From Acidiferrobacteraceae bacterium (GTDB lineage Bacteria; Pseudomonadota; Gammaproteobacteria; Acidiferrobacterales; Acidiferrobacteraceae): 7,333 nucleotides of DNA. The position numbers and the translations under genes are program-made. Every line of letters begins with the position of its first letter. Positions within the stretch are counted from its first letter, which is position 1. Shown here one piece after another: positions 1 to 5,712 of this stretch. The notes beneath the pieces were generated by a model. That model was not told the DNA's origin and did no database searches. It was given only the letters and a program-made list of their open reading frames with translations. Where the stretch lies: contig DAHWKH010000003.1 in NCBI GenBank assembly GCA_027343725.1, positions 1 to 7,333 on the forward strand, read 5' to 3'.

Positions 1-273
1 CCGCACATGGGCTGGAACCGCGTGCATCAGGTGCGCCCCCATCCGCTGTGGGCCGGGATCGAGGAGGACAGCCGCTTCTACTTCGTGCACAGTTATTATG
101 CCGACACCGCGTCCTCGCCGCAGACGGCCGGGGTGACCGACTACGGGCTTCCCTTTACTTCGGCTGCGGCCTATGAAAACATCTTTGCCGTGCAGTTCCA
201 TCCGGAAAAGAGTCAGCGTGCCGGACTGCGATTACTCGAGAATTTTGTGGGTTGGAACGGGCGGAGCGAGTAA
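1..273 (+). CDS. hisH: Imidazole glycerol phosphate synthase, glutaminase subunit HisH (3' end only)
   Basis: HisH releases ammonia from glutamine and passes it to HisF for imidazole ring formation in histidine biosynthesis (cytoplasm). Only the last 90 residues are in the window; the frame is open from base 1, so the 5' part, including the nucleophile Cys expected in a class I glutamine amidotransferase, lies upstream. Visible family features are PHMGWN at the left edge, the FYFVHSYY strand, and FHPEKS near the C-terminus, whose His (residue 67 of the fragment) and Glu (69) complete the Cys-His-Glu triad. HisH proteins are usually about 200 residues, so slightly more than half is missing. 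The TAA stop shares its last A with the ATG of hisA (TAATG), which suggests translational coupling. The adjacent hisA and hisF strongly support the call. Confidence 0.96.
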   Translation, partial: PHMGWNRVHQVRPHPLWAGIEEDSRFYFVHSYYADTASSPQTAGVTDYGLPFTSAAAYENIFAVQFHPEKSQRAGLRLLENFVGWNGRSE

Positions 274-1031
274 TGCTAATCATTCCTGCGATTGACCTCA
301 AAGACGGCCAGTGCGTGCGTTTACGGCAGGGCCGCATGGAGGACCACACCGTTTTTTCGGACGACCCGGTGGATGTGGCGGGGAAATGGGTGGCCGAGGG
401 GGCGAAGCGCCTGCATATCGTGGATCTGAACGGGGCGTTTGCCGGGGAGCCCGTCAATGCCGCCGTGATCCGGGCGATCGCGCGCCACTACCCGGACGTC
501 GTCATCCAAGTGGGCGGCGGGATACGGACCGAAGAGACGATCCAGGCCTACCTCGACGTGGGCGTGCGCTACGTCATATTGGGCACCAAGGCCGTGAACA
601 TGCCGCATTTCGTCGGCGACATGTGCGCCGAATTCCCGGGCCATATCCTCGTCGGCCTCGATGCCAAGGAGGGCAAGGTCGCGACCGACGGGTGGTCAAA
701 GCTCTCCGGGCACGACGTGGTCGATCTCGTGCATCGTTATCAGGATGACGGGGTCGAGGCGATCATTTACACGGATATCGGGCGTGACGGCATGATGGGC
801 GGCGTGAATGTCGACGATACCCGCAAGCTCGCCGCCGCCATCTCGATCCCGGTCATCGCCTCGGGCGGGATCGCGAGCCTCGACGACATCCGCCGCTTGT
901 GCGCGGTGGCGGACTCCGGCATCGAAGGCGCGATCGTCGGGCGCGCGCTTTACGAGCGGAGCCTGGATCTCAAGGAGGCCCAGGGCCTGGCCGATGAGCT
1001 GAACCGTTCGGGCAGCGGCGCCGCCGCCTGA
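273..1031 (+). CDS. hisA: Phosphoribosyl-formimino-AICAR-phosphate (ProFAR) isomerase HisA
   Basis: HisA catalyses the Amadori rearrangement of ProFAR to PRFAR, the substrate of HisF. The 252-residue protein is a full-length (beta/alpha)8 barrel; the family is about 245 residues. The general acid/base pair is visible as Asp8 (IPAIDL) and Asp130 (VGLDAKEG). The phosphate-binding loops are GGG at 81-83 and the ASGG segment at 196-199, and the family motif TDIGRDG lies at 167-173. An in-frame TTG at 252 would add seven residues, but the ATG at 273 gives the canonical MLIIPAIDL start and overlaps the hisH stop, so it is preferred. The stop TGA overlaps the hisF start (TGATG). Nothing is missing, and a functional enzyme is expected. 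Confidence 0.97.
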   Translation: MLIIPAIDLKDGQCVRLRQGRMEDHTVFSDDPVDVAGKWVAEGAKRLHIVDLNGAFAGEPVNAAVIRAIARHYPDVVIQVGGGIRTEETIQAYLDVGVRYVILGTKAVNMPHFVGDMCAEFPGHILVGLDAKEGKVATDGWSKLSGHDVVDLVHRYQDDGVEAIIYTDIGRDGMMGGVNVDDTRKLAAAISIPVIASGGIASLDDIRRLCAVADSGIEGAIVGRALYERSLDLKEAQGLADELNRSGSGAAA

Positions 1032-1786
1032 TGCTCGCCAAGAGGGTCATCCCTTGTCTCGACGTCGATCGCGGTCGCGTCGTCAAAGGGGTCCGCTTCC
1101 AGGAGATCCGCGATGCCGGGGATCCGATCGAGGCGGCGCGCTATTACGATCAAAGCGGCGCCGACGAGCTCACGTTTCTCGACATCAGCGCAAGCCATGA
1201 CGGGCGCGAGACGATGGTCAGCGTCGTCGAAGCGATCGCCGCCGAGGTCTTCATCCCCCTGACCGTGGGCGGCGGCGTGCGCGAGGTCGCCGATGTGCGC
1301 CGGTTGTTGAACGCCGGCGCGGACAAGGTCGGCATCAATTCCGCGGCCGTGCTCCGGCCGGACCTCGTGAAGGAGGTCGCCGACCGTTTCGGCGCCCAAT
1401 GCCTGGTGGTGGCGGTCGACGCCAAGCGGGTCGATGGGCACTGGGAGGTCTTCACCCACGGGGGCCGGCGCACGACCGGCCTCGACGCGATCGAGTGGGC
1501 GGCGCGGATGGCGGATTTCGGGGCCGGCGAGATTCTCCTGACGAGCATGGATCGGGACGGGACCCGCGACGGTTTCGATATCGCCTTGACGCGCGCCGTG
1601 GCCTTGAGCGTATCGGTGCCGGTGATCGCCTCCGGCGGGGTCGGGACCCTCGATCATCTGGTCGCGGGCATCCGCGACGGCCACGCGGATGCGGTGTTGG
1701 CGGCGAGCATTTTTCATTTCGGCGAATTCACGGTCCAGGCCGCCAAGGAACACATGGCGGCCCAGGGGCTCGAGGTGCGCCTATGA
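1031..1786 (+). CDS. hisF: Imidazole glycerol phosphate synthase, cyclase subunit HisF
   Basis: HisF combines PRFAR with ammonia from HisH to give imidazole glycerol phosphate and AICAR, linking histidine and purine synthesis. The 251-residue barrel has the usual family length. The catalytic aspartates are Asp11 (IPCLDVDRG) and Asp130 (VAVDAKR). The four residues known in Thermotoga HisF to form the salt-bridge gate of the ammonia tunnel, Arg5, Glu46, Lys99 and Glu167, are all present at the same numbers. FTHGGR (141-146) and LLTSMDRDGT (169-178) are further family signatures, and IASGG (199-203) is a phosphate-binding loop. The start overlaps the hisA stop by one base, and the stop overlaps hisI in an ATGA. 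It should form a heterodimer with the upstream HisH. Confidence 0.98.
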   Translation: MLAKRVIPCLDVDRGRVVKGVRFQEIRDAGDPIEAARYYDQSGADELTFLDISASHDGRETMVSVVEAIAAEVFIPLTVGGGVREVADVRRLLNAGADKVGINSAAVLRPDLVKEVADRFGAQCLVVAVDAKRVDGHWEVFTHGGRRTTGLDAIEWAARMADFGAGEILLTSMDRDGTRDGFDIALTRAVALSVSVPVIASGGVGTLDHLVAGIRDGHADAVLAASIFHFGEFTVQAAKEHMAAQGLEVRL

Positions 1787-2187
1787 GCGATGAGGGTTTC
1801 CTGAGTCAGATCAAGTGGTCCGGCGACGGTTTGGTCCCGGCCATCGCCCAGGACGCGGCAACCGGGCGTGTGCTGATGCTCGCGTGGATGACGGCCGAGT
1901 CGTTGCGCCTGAGTCTCGCCGAGGGGCGCGCGGTCTACTGGTCGCGCTCGCGCGGGCGACTGTGGCGGAAAGGGGAAGAATCCGGCCATATCCAGCGTCT
2001 CAAGGAGGTACGGCTCGATTGCGACGGGGACGCCCTCCTGCTTTCGGTGGAGCAGGTGGGCGGGATCGCCTGCCACACGGGCCGCGAAAGCTGCTTCTAC
2101 GCGCGCTTTTCCGACGGGGCCTTCACGCCGGTCGACCCGGTCCTGAAGACCGCCGAGGAGATTTACGGGGGGTCGGGCGACGAATGA
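1783..2187 (+). CDS. hisI: Phosphoribosyl-AMP cyclohydrolase HisI
   Basis: HisI opens the adenine ring of phosphoribosyl-AMP, the third step of histidine synthesis. The 134-residue protein is a stand-alone cyclohydrolase, not the HisIE fusion found in enteric bacteria. Visible family features are VLMLAWM (30-36), YWSRSR followed by LWRKGEESGH (52-69), the metal-binding Asp cluster DCDGD (79-83), and CHTG with SCFY (97-100 and 103-106). The cysteines at 80, 97 and 104 match the zinc ligands of the family. The start ATG at 1783 overlaps the hisF stop (ATGA) and gives the expected short N-terminus; the same frame is open much further upstream inside hisF, but that part is an overlap shadow. Its stop overlaps the start of a seven-codon ORF leading into hisE. 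Confidence 0.96.
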   Translation: MSDEGFLSQIKWSGDGLVPAIAQDAATGRVLMLAWMTAESLRLSLAEGRAVYWSRSRGRLWRKGEESGHIQRLKEVRLDCDGDALLLSVEQVGGIACHTGRESCFYARFSDGAFTPVDPVLKTAEEIYGGSGDE

Positions 2188-2207
2188 CCGATTTGCGAGT
2201 AGAATGA
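2184..2207 (+). other. Seven-codon ORF bridging hisI and hisE (possible coupling element)
   Basis: An ATG at 2184 overlaps the hisI stop codon (ATGA at 2184-2187) and opens a frame of seven codons (MTDLRVE). Its TGA at 2205-2207 overlaps the hisE start codon (ATGA at 2204-2207). The hisE start has no clear Shine-Dalgarno sequence, so ribosomes ending hisI could reinitiate here and be delivered to the hisE start. This geometry is read directly from the sequence; the role as a translational relay is inference. It could equally be chance in a 16-base gap, or the remnant of an older in-frame junction. No protein function is proposed. Confidence 0.3.
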
Positions 2208-2536
2208 ACGATACGCCCGAGGACGTCCTGGCGCGGCTGTTCGCCGTTCTACGGGAGCGCCGGAACGCCGACCCGACACAATCCTATGTCGCCTCGCTCT
2301 ACGGCAAGGGCCTGGACGCCATCCTCAAGAAGGTGGGTGAGGAGGCGGCCGAGGTCCTGATCGCGGCCAAGGGCGGAGAGGCCGGACAGGTGGTTCACGA
2401 GACCGCGGATCTGTGGTTCCACAGCCTCGTGATGCTGGCGTTTTTGGATCTGAGTCCGGACCAGGTCATGGCCGAACTCGAGCGCCGGTTCGGCCGGCCG
2501 GGGCTTGAGGAGAAAGCGCACCGGCACGAGAGGTAG
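2204..2536 (+). CDS. hisE: Phosphoribosyl-ATP pyrophosphohydrolase HisE
   Basis: HisE removes pyrophosphate from phosphoribosyl-ATP, the second step of histidine synthesis, giving the substrate of HisI. The 110-residue protein has the usual stand-alone HisE length. It belongs to the all-alpha MazG-like NTP pyrophosphohydrolase fold, whose acidic metal-binding residues are visible in KVGEEAAEVLIAAK (about 41-54) and HETADLWFHSLVML (about 65-78). YVASLYGKGLDAILKK before them is also typical. The start at 2204 gives a normal N-terminus; only weak purine-rich sequence precedes it, so coupling to upstream translation is likely. hinT begins four bases after the stop, which places HisE in the same transcript. 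Confidence 0.95.
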   Translation: MNDTPEDVLARLFAVLRERRNADPTQSYVASLYGKGLDAILKKVGEEAAEVLIAAKGGEAGQVVHETADLWFHSLVMLAFLDLSPDQVMAELERRFGRPGLEEKAHRHER

Positions 2537-2540
2537 CCCT

Positions 2541-2876
2541 ATGGCGGACTGCATTTTTTGTCAGATTGTCGAAAACCGCGTTCCGGTCCCACGTCTCTAC
2601 GAGGACGATCAGCTGATCGTCATCGCCGACAAATACCCCAAGGCCCCCGTACACGCCCTGGTGATCACGCGCGACCACATCGCGAGCCTGACGGATGTGA
2701 AGCCCGACCAAGCGCCGCTTCTCGCGCATGCCCTCGCGATCCTGCCGGAGGTGGCGCGCACGCTCGGGTTGGCCGACGGCTTTCGGACCATCATCAATAC
2801 CGGTCCCGGGGGCGGCCAGGAAATCCCGCATTTGCATATTCATGTGCTGGGTGGCGGTCGTCTGCCCGGTTTTTAG
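2541..2876 (+). CDS. hinT: HIT-family purine nucleoside phosphoramidase, HinT-like
   Basis: HIT proteins bind nucleotides and hydrolyse AMP-linked bonds such as AMP-NH2 or AMP-lysine; the cytoplasmic substrate of bacterial HinT is not firmly settled. The histidine triad HLHIHVLGG is at 97-105 (His97, His99, His101), and His38 matches the upstream family histidine. CIFC at 4-7 is the CxxC often seen at the N-terminus. NTGPGGGQEIPH is the usual approach to the triad. At 111 residues it is slightly shorter than E. coli HinT (119), because the C-terminal tail after the triad is only about ten residues (GGGRLPGF). An in-frame ATG at 2505 lies inside hisE and would add 12 atypical residues; the ATG at 2541 is preferred. 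A HIT gene between hisE and tatA is a recurrent proteobacterial arrangement. Confidence 0.93.
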   Translation: MADCIFCQIVENRVPVPRLYEDDQLIVIADKYPKAPVHALVITRDHIASLTDVKPDQAPLLAHALAILPEVARTLGLADGFRTIINTGPGGGQEIPHLHIHVLGGGRLPGF

Positions 2877-2880
2877 GAGG
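2875..2880 (+). promoter_or_regulatory. Strong Shine-Dalgarno for tatA overlapping the hinT stop
   Basis: AGGAGG, a perfect anti-16S match, overlaps the TAG stop of hinT and lies five bases before the tatA ATG at 2886. It fixes the tatA start and is the strongest ribosome binding site in this gene train. That fits the known need for TatA in excess over TatB and TatC; the link to stoichiometry is inference. Confidence 0.8.
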
Positions 2881-2885
2881 CGGCA

Positions 2886-3146
2886 ATGGATTTTTTCAGT
2901 ATCTGGCATCTCCTGGTCATCCTTGTGATCGTGGTGGTGTTGTTCGGGACGAGCAAACTGCGCAATGTCGGCAGTGACCTTGGAAACGCCATCAAGAGCT
3001 TCCGCAGCGCCGTGAAAGAGGAGAGCGAGAAGACGGATGACGCGGCCGCTGAGTCGTTGACGCGCCAGAAGTCGGGCCGCATCATCGACGCCGAGGCGAA
3101 TCCGGCCGGGAAACCGAAGGCGCGGAACCGGAACCGCAAGGGCTAA
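2886..3146 (+). CDS. tatA: Sec-independent translocase pore-forming subunit TatA
   Basis: TatA oligomerises in the inner membrane and provides the passage for folded proteins with twin-arginine signal peptides. The 86 residues show the family order: one N-terminal membrane helix (about 5-20), the FG hinge at 20-21, an amphipathic helix (about 23-41, including the GSDLGNAIKSF block with Phe39), and a charged disordered tail ending in a basic stretch. Positions 5-21 align without gaps to E. coli TatA. Residue 8, Gln in E. coli, is His here. TatE is a close paralogue, but adjacency to tatB and tatC favours TatA. tatB starts six bases after the stop. Confidence 0.96.
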   Translation: MDFFSIWHLLVILVIVVVLFGTSKLRNVGSDLGNAIKSFRSAVKEESEKTDDAAAESLTRQKSGRIIDAEANPAGKPKARNRNRKG

Positions 3147-3152
3147 GGCTCG

Positions 3153-3584
3153 ATGTTCGATTTCAGTTTCTCCGAACTCCTGATCATCGGTATCGTCGCC
3201 GTGATCGTGTTCGATCCGCGGCACCTGCCGGACGTCGCGCGCTCCGCCGGGCGCTGGATGGGCCGCGCGCGCCGCTACATGAACAAGGTCAAAGAGGATC
3301 TGGACGAGCAGGTCGGCACGGAGCACCTCGCGCCGCTCAGGGAACTGAACGACGAGTGGCAGCGGACCCGGTCGCTGCTCGAGGAATCCGTGGTCCCTCG
3401 GGAGTGGTCGGTCGGCGATGACAGCCCGGACGGTTTGCCGCCGCCGTCGGCCGCGGGCCGCGAGTCGTCCACGCCCGCGAACCGGGCGCCGCGCCGTAGG
3501 CGACATCGCCGGCGCGGCCGGGCGCGGGCCTCCTCGGGCGCCCCTAACATAGGGAAGTCTCATGGTGGCGGCGAAGGCGCCTGA
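3153..3584 (+). CDS. tatB: Sec-independent translocase subunit TatB, with Arg-rich tail
   Basis: TatB pairs with TatC to form the receptor for twin-arginine signal peptides. The 143-residue protein begins MFDFSFSELL, matching E. coli TatB, with the conserved Glu8 and a membrane helix to about residue 20. An amphipathic helix follows (about 23-52), then a charged and predicted coiled stretch to about 82. Two features are unusual. Residue 21, Gly in the usual GP hinge, is Asp here (FDPRHLP). The C-terminus (about 111-125) is strongly arginine-rich, with 11 Arg in 15 residues. A short AAGG precedes the start. The last 23 bases overlap tatC. The identity is secure from the N-terminus and neighbours; the effect of the two differences is unknown. 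Confidence 0.95.
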   Translation: MFDFSFSELLIIGIVAVIVFDPRHLPDVARSAGRWMGRARRYMNKVKEDLDEQVGTEHLAPLRELNDEWQRTRSLLEESVVPREWSVGDDSPDGLPPPSAAGRESSTPANRAPRRRRHRRRGRARASSGAPNIGKSHGGGEGA

Positions 3585-4431
3585 AACCGCGGAAGCCAGC
3601 TTTATCGAACACCTTTTGGAATTGCGGAACCGGCTCCTGCGTTCCGCGGTGGCGGTGTTCGTGGTGTTCGTGGCGTTGTTCCCGTTCGCGAACACGCTTT
3701 ATAAGTTGCTCGCACGGCCGCTGACGGCGGTGCTCCCCAAAAACGGTGCGATGATCGCGACGAGCCTGACGTCGACCTTCGTCGCGCCGCTCAAGCTCAC
3801 CTTTGCCGTGGCGCTCGCCATCGCCGTGCCCTACATCCTCTATCAGGTCTGGGCGTTCGTGGCCCCGGGCCTGTATCAAAGGGAGCGGCGCCTCGTCACT
3901 CCGCTCCTCCTTTCGAGCGCGACCCTCTTCTACACAGGCATGGCGTTTGCCTATTTTCTGATCTTTCCGCTCGCCTTTCGGTTCTTCGCGCGCGCAGCGC
4001 CCGCGGGCGTGCGCGTCATGACGGACATCAATTCCTACTTGAGTTTCGTTCTCACGCTGTTTTTCGCGTTCGGGGTCGCGTTCGAGGTCCCGGTCGCCAT
4101 CGTTCTCCTCTCGATGATGGGCATCTTGAAGCCGGAGACGCTGGCCTCCAAGCGCCGTTACGTCATTTTGGGGGCCTTTGTGCTGGCGGCGATCATCACC
4201 CCGCCGGACGCGTTTTCGCAGACGCTGCTCGCGCTTGCGATGTGGGGCCTCTTCGAAGCCGGGTTGTTGGTGGCTTACCGCGTACGGAGGCGGCCGGCCG
4301 TCTCCGAGGCGGCGGACGAAACGGCCCTCGTGCCGGTGGCGCAGGAGCCGGCCGTGCCCGAGGACCCGTCCGCGCCCCCGCGCAGGCGCCGTAGGCGTCG
4401 CAGGCGCCCGCCGGCCCCCCCGAAGCCCTAA
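3562..4431 (+). CDS. tatC: Sec-independent translocase subunit TatC, with poly-Arg tail
   Basis: TatC is the polytopic inner-membrane core that recognises twin-arginine signal peptides. The 289-residue protein aligns closely with E. coli TatC with an offset of five: Glu20 and Arg22 (E15 and R17 in E. coli, in HLLELRNRLL), Phe99 (F94), Glu108 (E103, in LYQRERR), Glu175 (E170, in FEVP) and Asp216 (D211, in TPPDAFSQ). Six membrane helices are expected between about 25 and 240. The start at 3562 has AGGGA six bases upstream and overlaps tatB by 23 bases. The cytoplasmic tail after about residue 241 is longer than usual, Pro/Glu-rich and ends with nine consecutive Arg (274-282) and a PPAPPKP tip; the E. 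coli tail is acidic instead. The stop overlaps that of the convergent protease gene. Confidence 0.97.
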   Translation: MVAAKAPETAEASFIEHLLELRNRLLRSAVAVFVVFVALFPFANTLYKLLARPLTAVLPKNGAMIATSLTSTFVAPLKLTFAVALAIAVPYILYQVWAFVAPGLYQRERRLVTPLLLSSATLFYTGMAFAYFLIFPLAFRFFARAAPAGVRVMTDINSYLSFVLTLFFAFGVAFEVPVAIVLLSMMGILKPETLASKRRYVILGAFVLAAIITPPDAFSQTLLALAMWGLFEAGLLVAYRVRRRPAVSEAADETALVPVAQEPAVPEDPSAPPRRRRRRRRRPPAPPKP

Positions 4432-4454
4432 TGGGGCGCTGGCCGCTCGGGGGG
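4416..4454. terminator. GC-rich hairpin spanning the overlapping tatC and protease stops (possible bidirectional terminator)
   Basis: CCCCCCGA at 4416-4423 pairs perfectly with TCGGGGGG at 4447-4454. The 23-base loop holds the overlapping stop codons of tatC (4429-4431) and the convergent protease gene (4428-4430), and inside it GCCC (4425-4428) can pair with GGGC (4434-4437). No T-run follows on either strand, so it is not a canonical intrinsic terminator. There is no other intergenic space for one. A role in ending or shielding both transcripts is inference. Confidence 0.35.
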
Positions 4455-5606
4455 CGCCGACGCCGGGATCGGCGGACGGGTCGCCACCGATACCGTGAGC
4501 GTCACGGGGTGGCCCGCGCGTAGGATGGTGAGGGCCAGGCGCGTGCCGGGCTTGGTGTCGGCGATCGTGAGCAAGGCCTTGTTGGCGCTCTGGAGCGGGT
4601 GTCCGTCGATGGCGGAAATGATGTCGCCCGGCCGGAGTCCACCGCGTTGCGCCGGGCTTTTCGGGTAGACCCCGTCCACCAGGACGCCGTGGATGCGGCC
4701 CGGCAGCTTGAGGGTCTGCGCCAGCGCCGGGCTCAAGGTCTGGCCGACGACACCGATCCAGCCCTCGATCACGTGACCGTATTCGACGATCTGGCGGAAG
4801 ACATGGCGCGCAAGATTGACGGGGATCGCGAAGCCGATCCCCTGAAACCCGCCGCTGTGGGTGTAGAGGGCGCTGTTGATTCCGACGAGCTGCCCGTTCG
4901 TGTTGATGAGCGCACCGCCCGAGTTTCCGGGATTGATGGCGGCATCCGTCTGAATGAAATTTTCGATCGAGCTCAATCCGAGTTCATCGCGTCCGGTCGC
5001 GCTCACGATGCCCATGGTGACCGTCTGACCGATGCCGAAGGGATCCCCGATCGCCAGCACCACGTCTCCGACGTGCACCGACGAGGCGTGTCCGAGCGTG
5101 ATCGCCGTGAGGCGCGGGAGGTGGATTTTGAGGACCGCGAGGTCGGTCGAGGGGTCGACGCCCACGACGCGCGCCGGCGCGCTGCGTCCATCCTTCAAGA
5201 AGACGCGGATGACGTCCGCCCCCTTGATGACGTGATAGTTGGTGAGGATGAAGCCCTTGCGGCTTATGATGACGCCCGAGCCGAGGCTGGTTTCGAGCCG
5301 CCTGCGGCCGGTCCCCCGCGGGTCATGGGTGAACGGCTCATAGTACGGCGATTGCTCCGGCGGGGAGACGACCTTGGCTGTGTTAATATTGACGACGGCA
5401 TTGGCGGCTTTGCGCACGGCGCTCGCGTACGAGACCGGCCCGGGCGCGTCGGCGGCCGGTGTCTGCGCCGTGCGGGGCGCCTCGTGCACCACGACGGTGG
5501 GGCGCCGGACGATCCATTGCGGCCAGACGAGAACCACGAGAAAGGCCAACGCCAGGCCTCCGGAGAGGACTTTCGCGAGGATACTCAGACGTTGTTGGAT
5601 GCGCAT
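4428..5606 (-). CDS. degS: Membrane-anchored periplasmic serine protease, DegS/AlgW type (HtrA family, one PDZ)
   Basis: By family, this protease senses misfolded outer-membrane proteins through its PDZ domain and makes the first cut in the anti-sigma factor RseA/MucA, releasing sigma-E/AlgU. The 392 residues show a short basic N-terminus, one membrane anchor (about 12-29), a linker, a trypsin-like domain (about 60-275) and a single PDZ (about 282-375). The catalytic triad is His125 (TNYHV), Asp155 (STDLAVLK) and Ser229 (GNSGG). The uncleaved-looking anchor and single PDZ fit DegS/AlgW rather than DegP/DegQ, which have two PDZ domains and a cleaved signal peptide. The tail after the PDZ is Pro/Ala-rich. 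The start at 5606 follows GGGAGG with a short three-base spacing. It runs opposite to both neighbours. The substrate here is inferred; algW would be an equally valid symbol. Confidence 0.9.
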   Translation of the reverse strand: MRIQQRLSILAKVLSGGLALAFLVVLVWPQWIVRRPTVVVHEAPRTAQTPAADAPGPVSYASAVRKAANAVVNINTAKVVSPPEQSPYYEPFTHDPRGTGRRRLETSLGSGVIISRKGFILTNYHVIKGADVIRVFLKDGRSAPARVVGVDPSTDLAVLKIHLPRLTAITLGHASSVHVGDVVLAIGDPFGIGQTVTMGIVSATGRDELGLSSIENFIQTDAAINPGNSGGALINTNGQLVGINSALYTHSGGFQGIGFAIPVNLARHVFRQIVEYGHVIEGWIGVVGQTLSPALAQTLKLPGRIHGVLVDGVYPKSPAQRGGLRPGDIISAIDGHPLQSANKALLTIADTKPGTRLALTILRAGHPVTLTVSVATRPPIPASAPPERPAPH

Positions 5607-5609
5607 AAG

Positions 5610-5615
5610 CCTCCC
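5610..5615 (-). promoter_or_regulatory. Shine-Dalgarno of the DegS-type protease gene
   Basis: On the minus strand GGGAGG lies three bases before the ATG at 5606. The spacing is shorter than the usual five to nine bases. It still supports this start, because no better in-frame start with a site is evident and the resulting N-terminus (basic residues, then membrane anchor) is typical of DegS. Confidence 0.55.
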
Positions 5616-5651
5616 GGTCCGCTCTAGGCGGGCTTGTCATTATGAGGTAAA

Positions 5652-5681
5652 ATTATAAGTTTTATGCGCCCTATAAGTTAA
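5652..5681 (-). promoter_or_regulatory. Sigma-70-like promoter of the DegS-type protease gene
   Basis: On the minus strand TTAACT (5681-5676, four of six matches to the -35 consensus) and a perfect TATAAT (5657-5652) are separated by 18 bases. Transcription would start near 5645, giving a leader of about 39 bases before the ATG at 5606. This is the most AT-rich stretch of a GC-rich window. A direct repeat of TATAAGTT (plus strand, 5654-5661 and 5672-5679, 18 bases apart) overlaps both promoter elements and might be an operator, or simply reflect promoter composition. No mapped start supports it. Confidence 0.5.
5672..5677 (+). promoter_or_regulatory. Candidate -10 element for sspAB
   Basis: TATAAG on the plus strand matches five of six bases of the -10 consensus and lies in the AT-rich core of the divergent region. 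No good -35 stands 16-18 bases upstream, so activation or another sigma factor would be needed. If used, transcription would begin near 5684 and give a leader of about 90 bases before sspA. Its location over the protease promoter would make the two promoters overlap. Weak evidence. Confidence 0.25.
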
Positions 5682-5712
5682 GTGCCCGTTTCGAGCGGAC
5701 AAGCGGCGGCGG

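Noticed and set aside
950..1753. A 267-codon minus-strand frame opposite hisF.
   Set aside because: It is a shadow of hisF, which has all expected catalytic residues; the antisense product resembles no known family.
2466..3695. A 409-codon open frame on the minus strand across hisE, hinT, tatA, tatB and the start of tatC.
   Set aside because: It is the antisense of five well-recognised genes, its translation is rich in Arg, His and Asp with no recognisable domain, and long antisense frames are expected in GC-rich coding DNA.
4599..5627. A 342-codon open frame on the plus strand opposite the DegS-type protease gene.
   Set aside because: The minus-strand protease has an intact catalytic triad and PDZ domain; the opposite frame is charged, low-complexity sequence with no domain.
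5634..5659. TTGTCA followed by TATAAG as a plus-strand promoter for sspAB.
   Set aside because: The spacing is only 14 bases, too short for a normal sigma-70 promoter.
5634..5661. AACTT copies on the minus strand before the protease gene as the -35 of a sigma-E/AlgU promoter, implying autoregulation.
   Set aside because: No good sigma-E -10 (TCTGA or TCAAA type) stands at 15-19 bases from either copy; the best is a four-of-six match, whereas a sigma-70 -10 is perfect.
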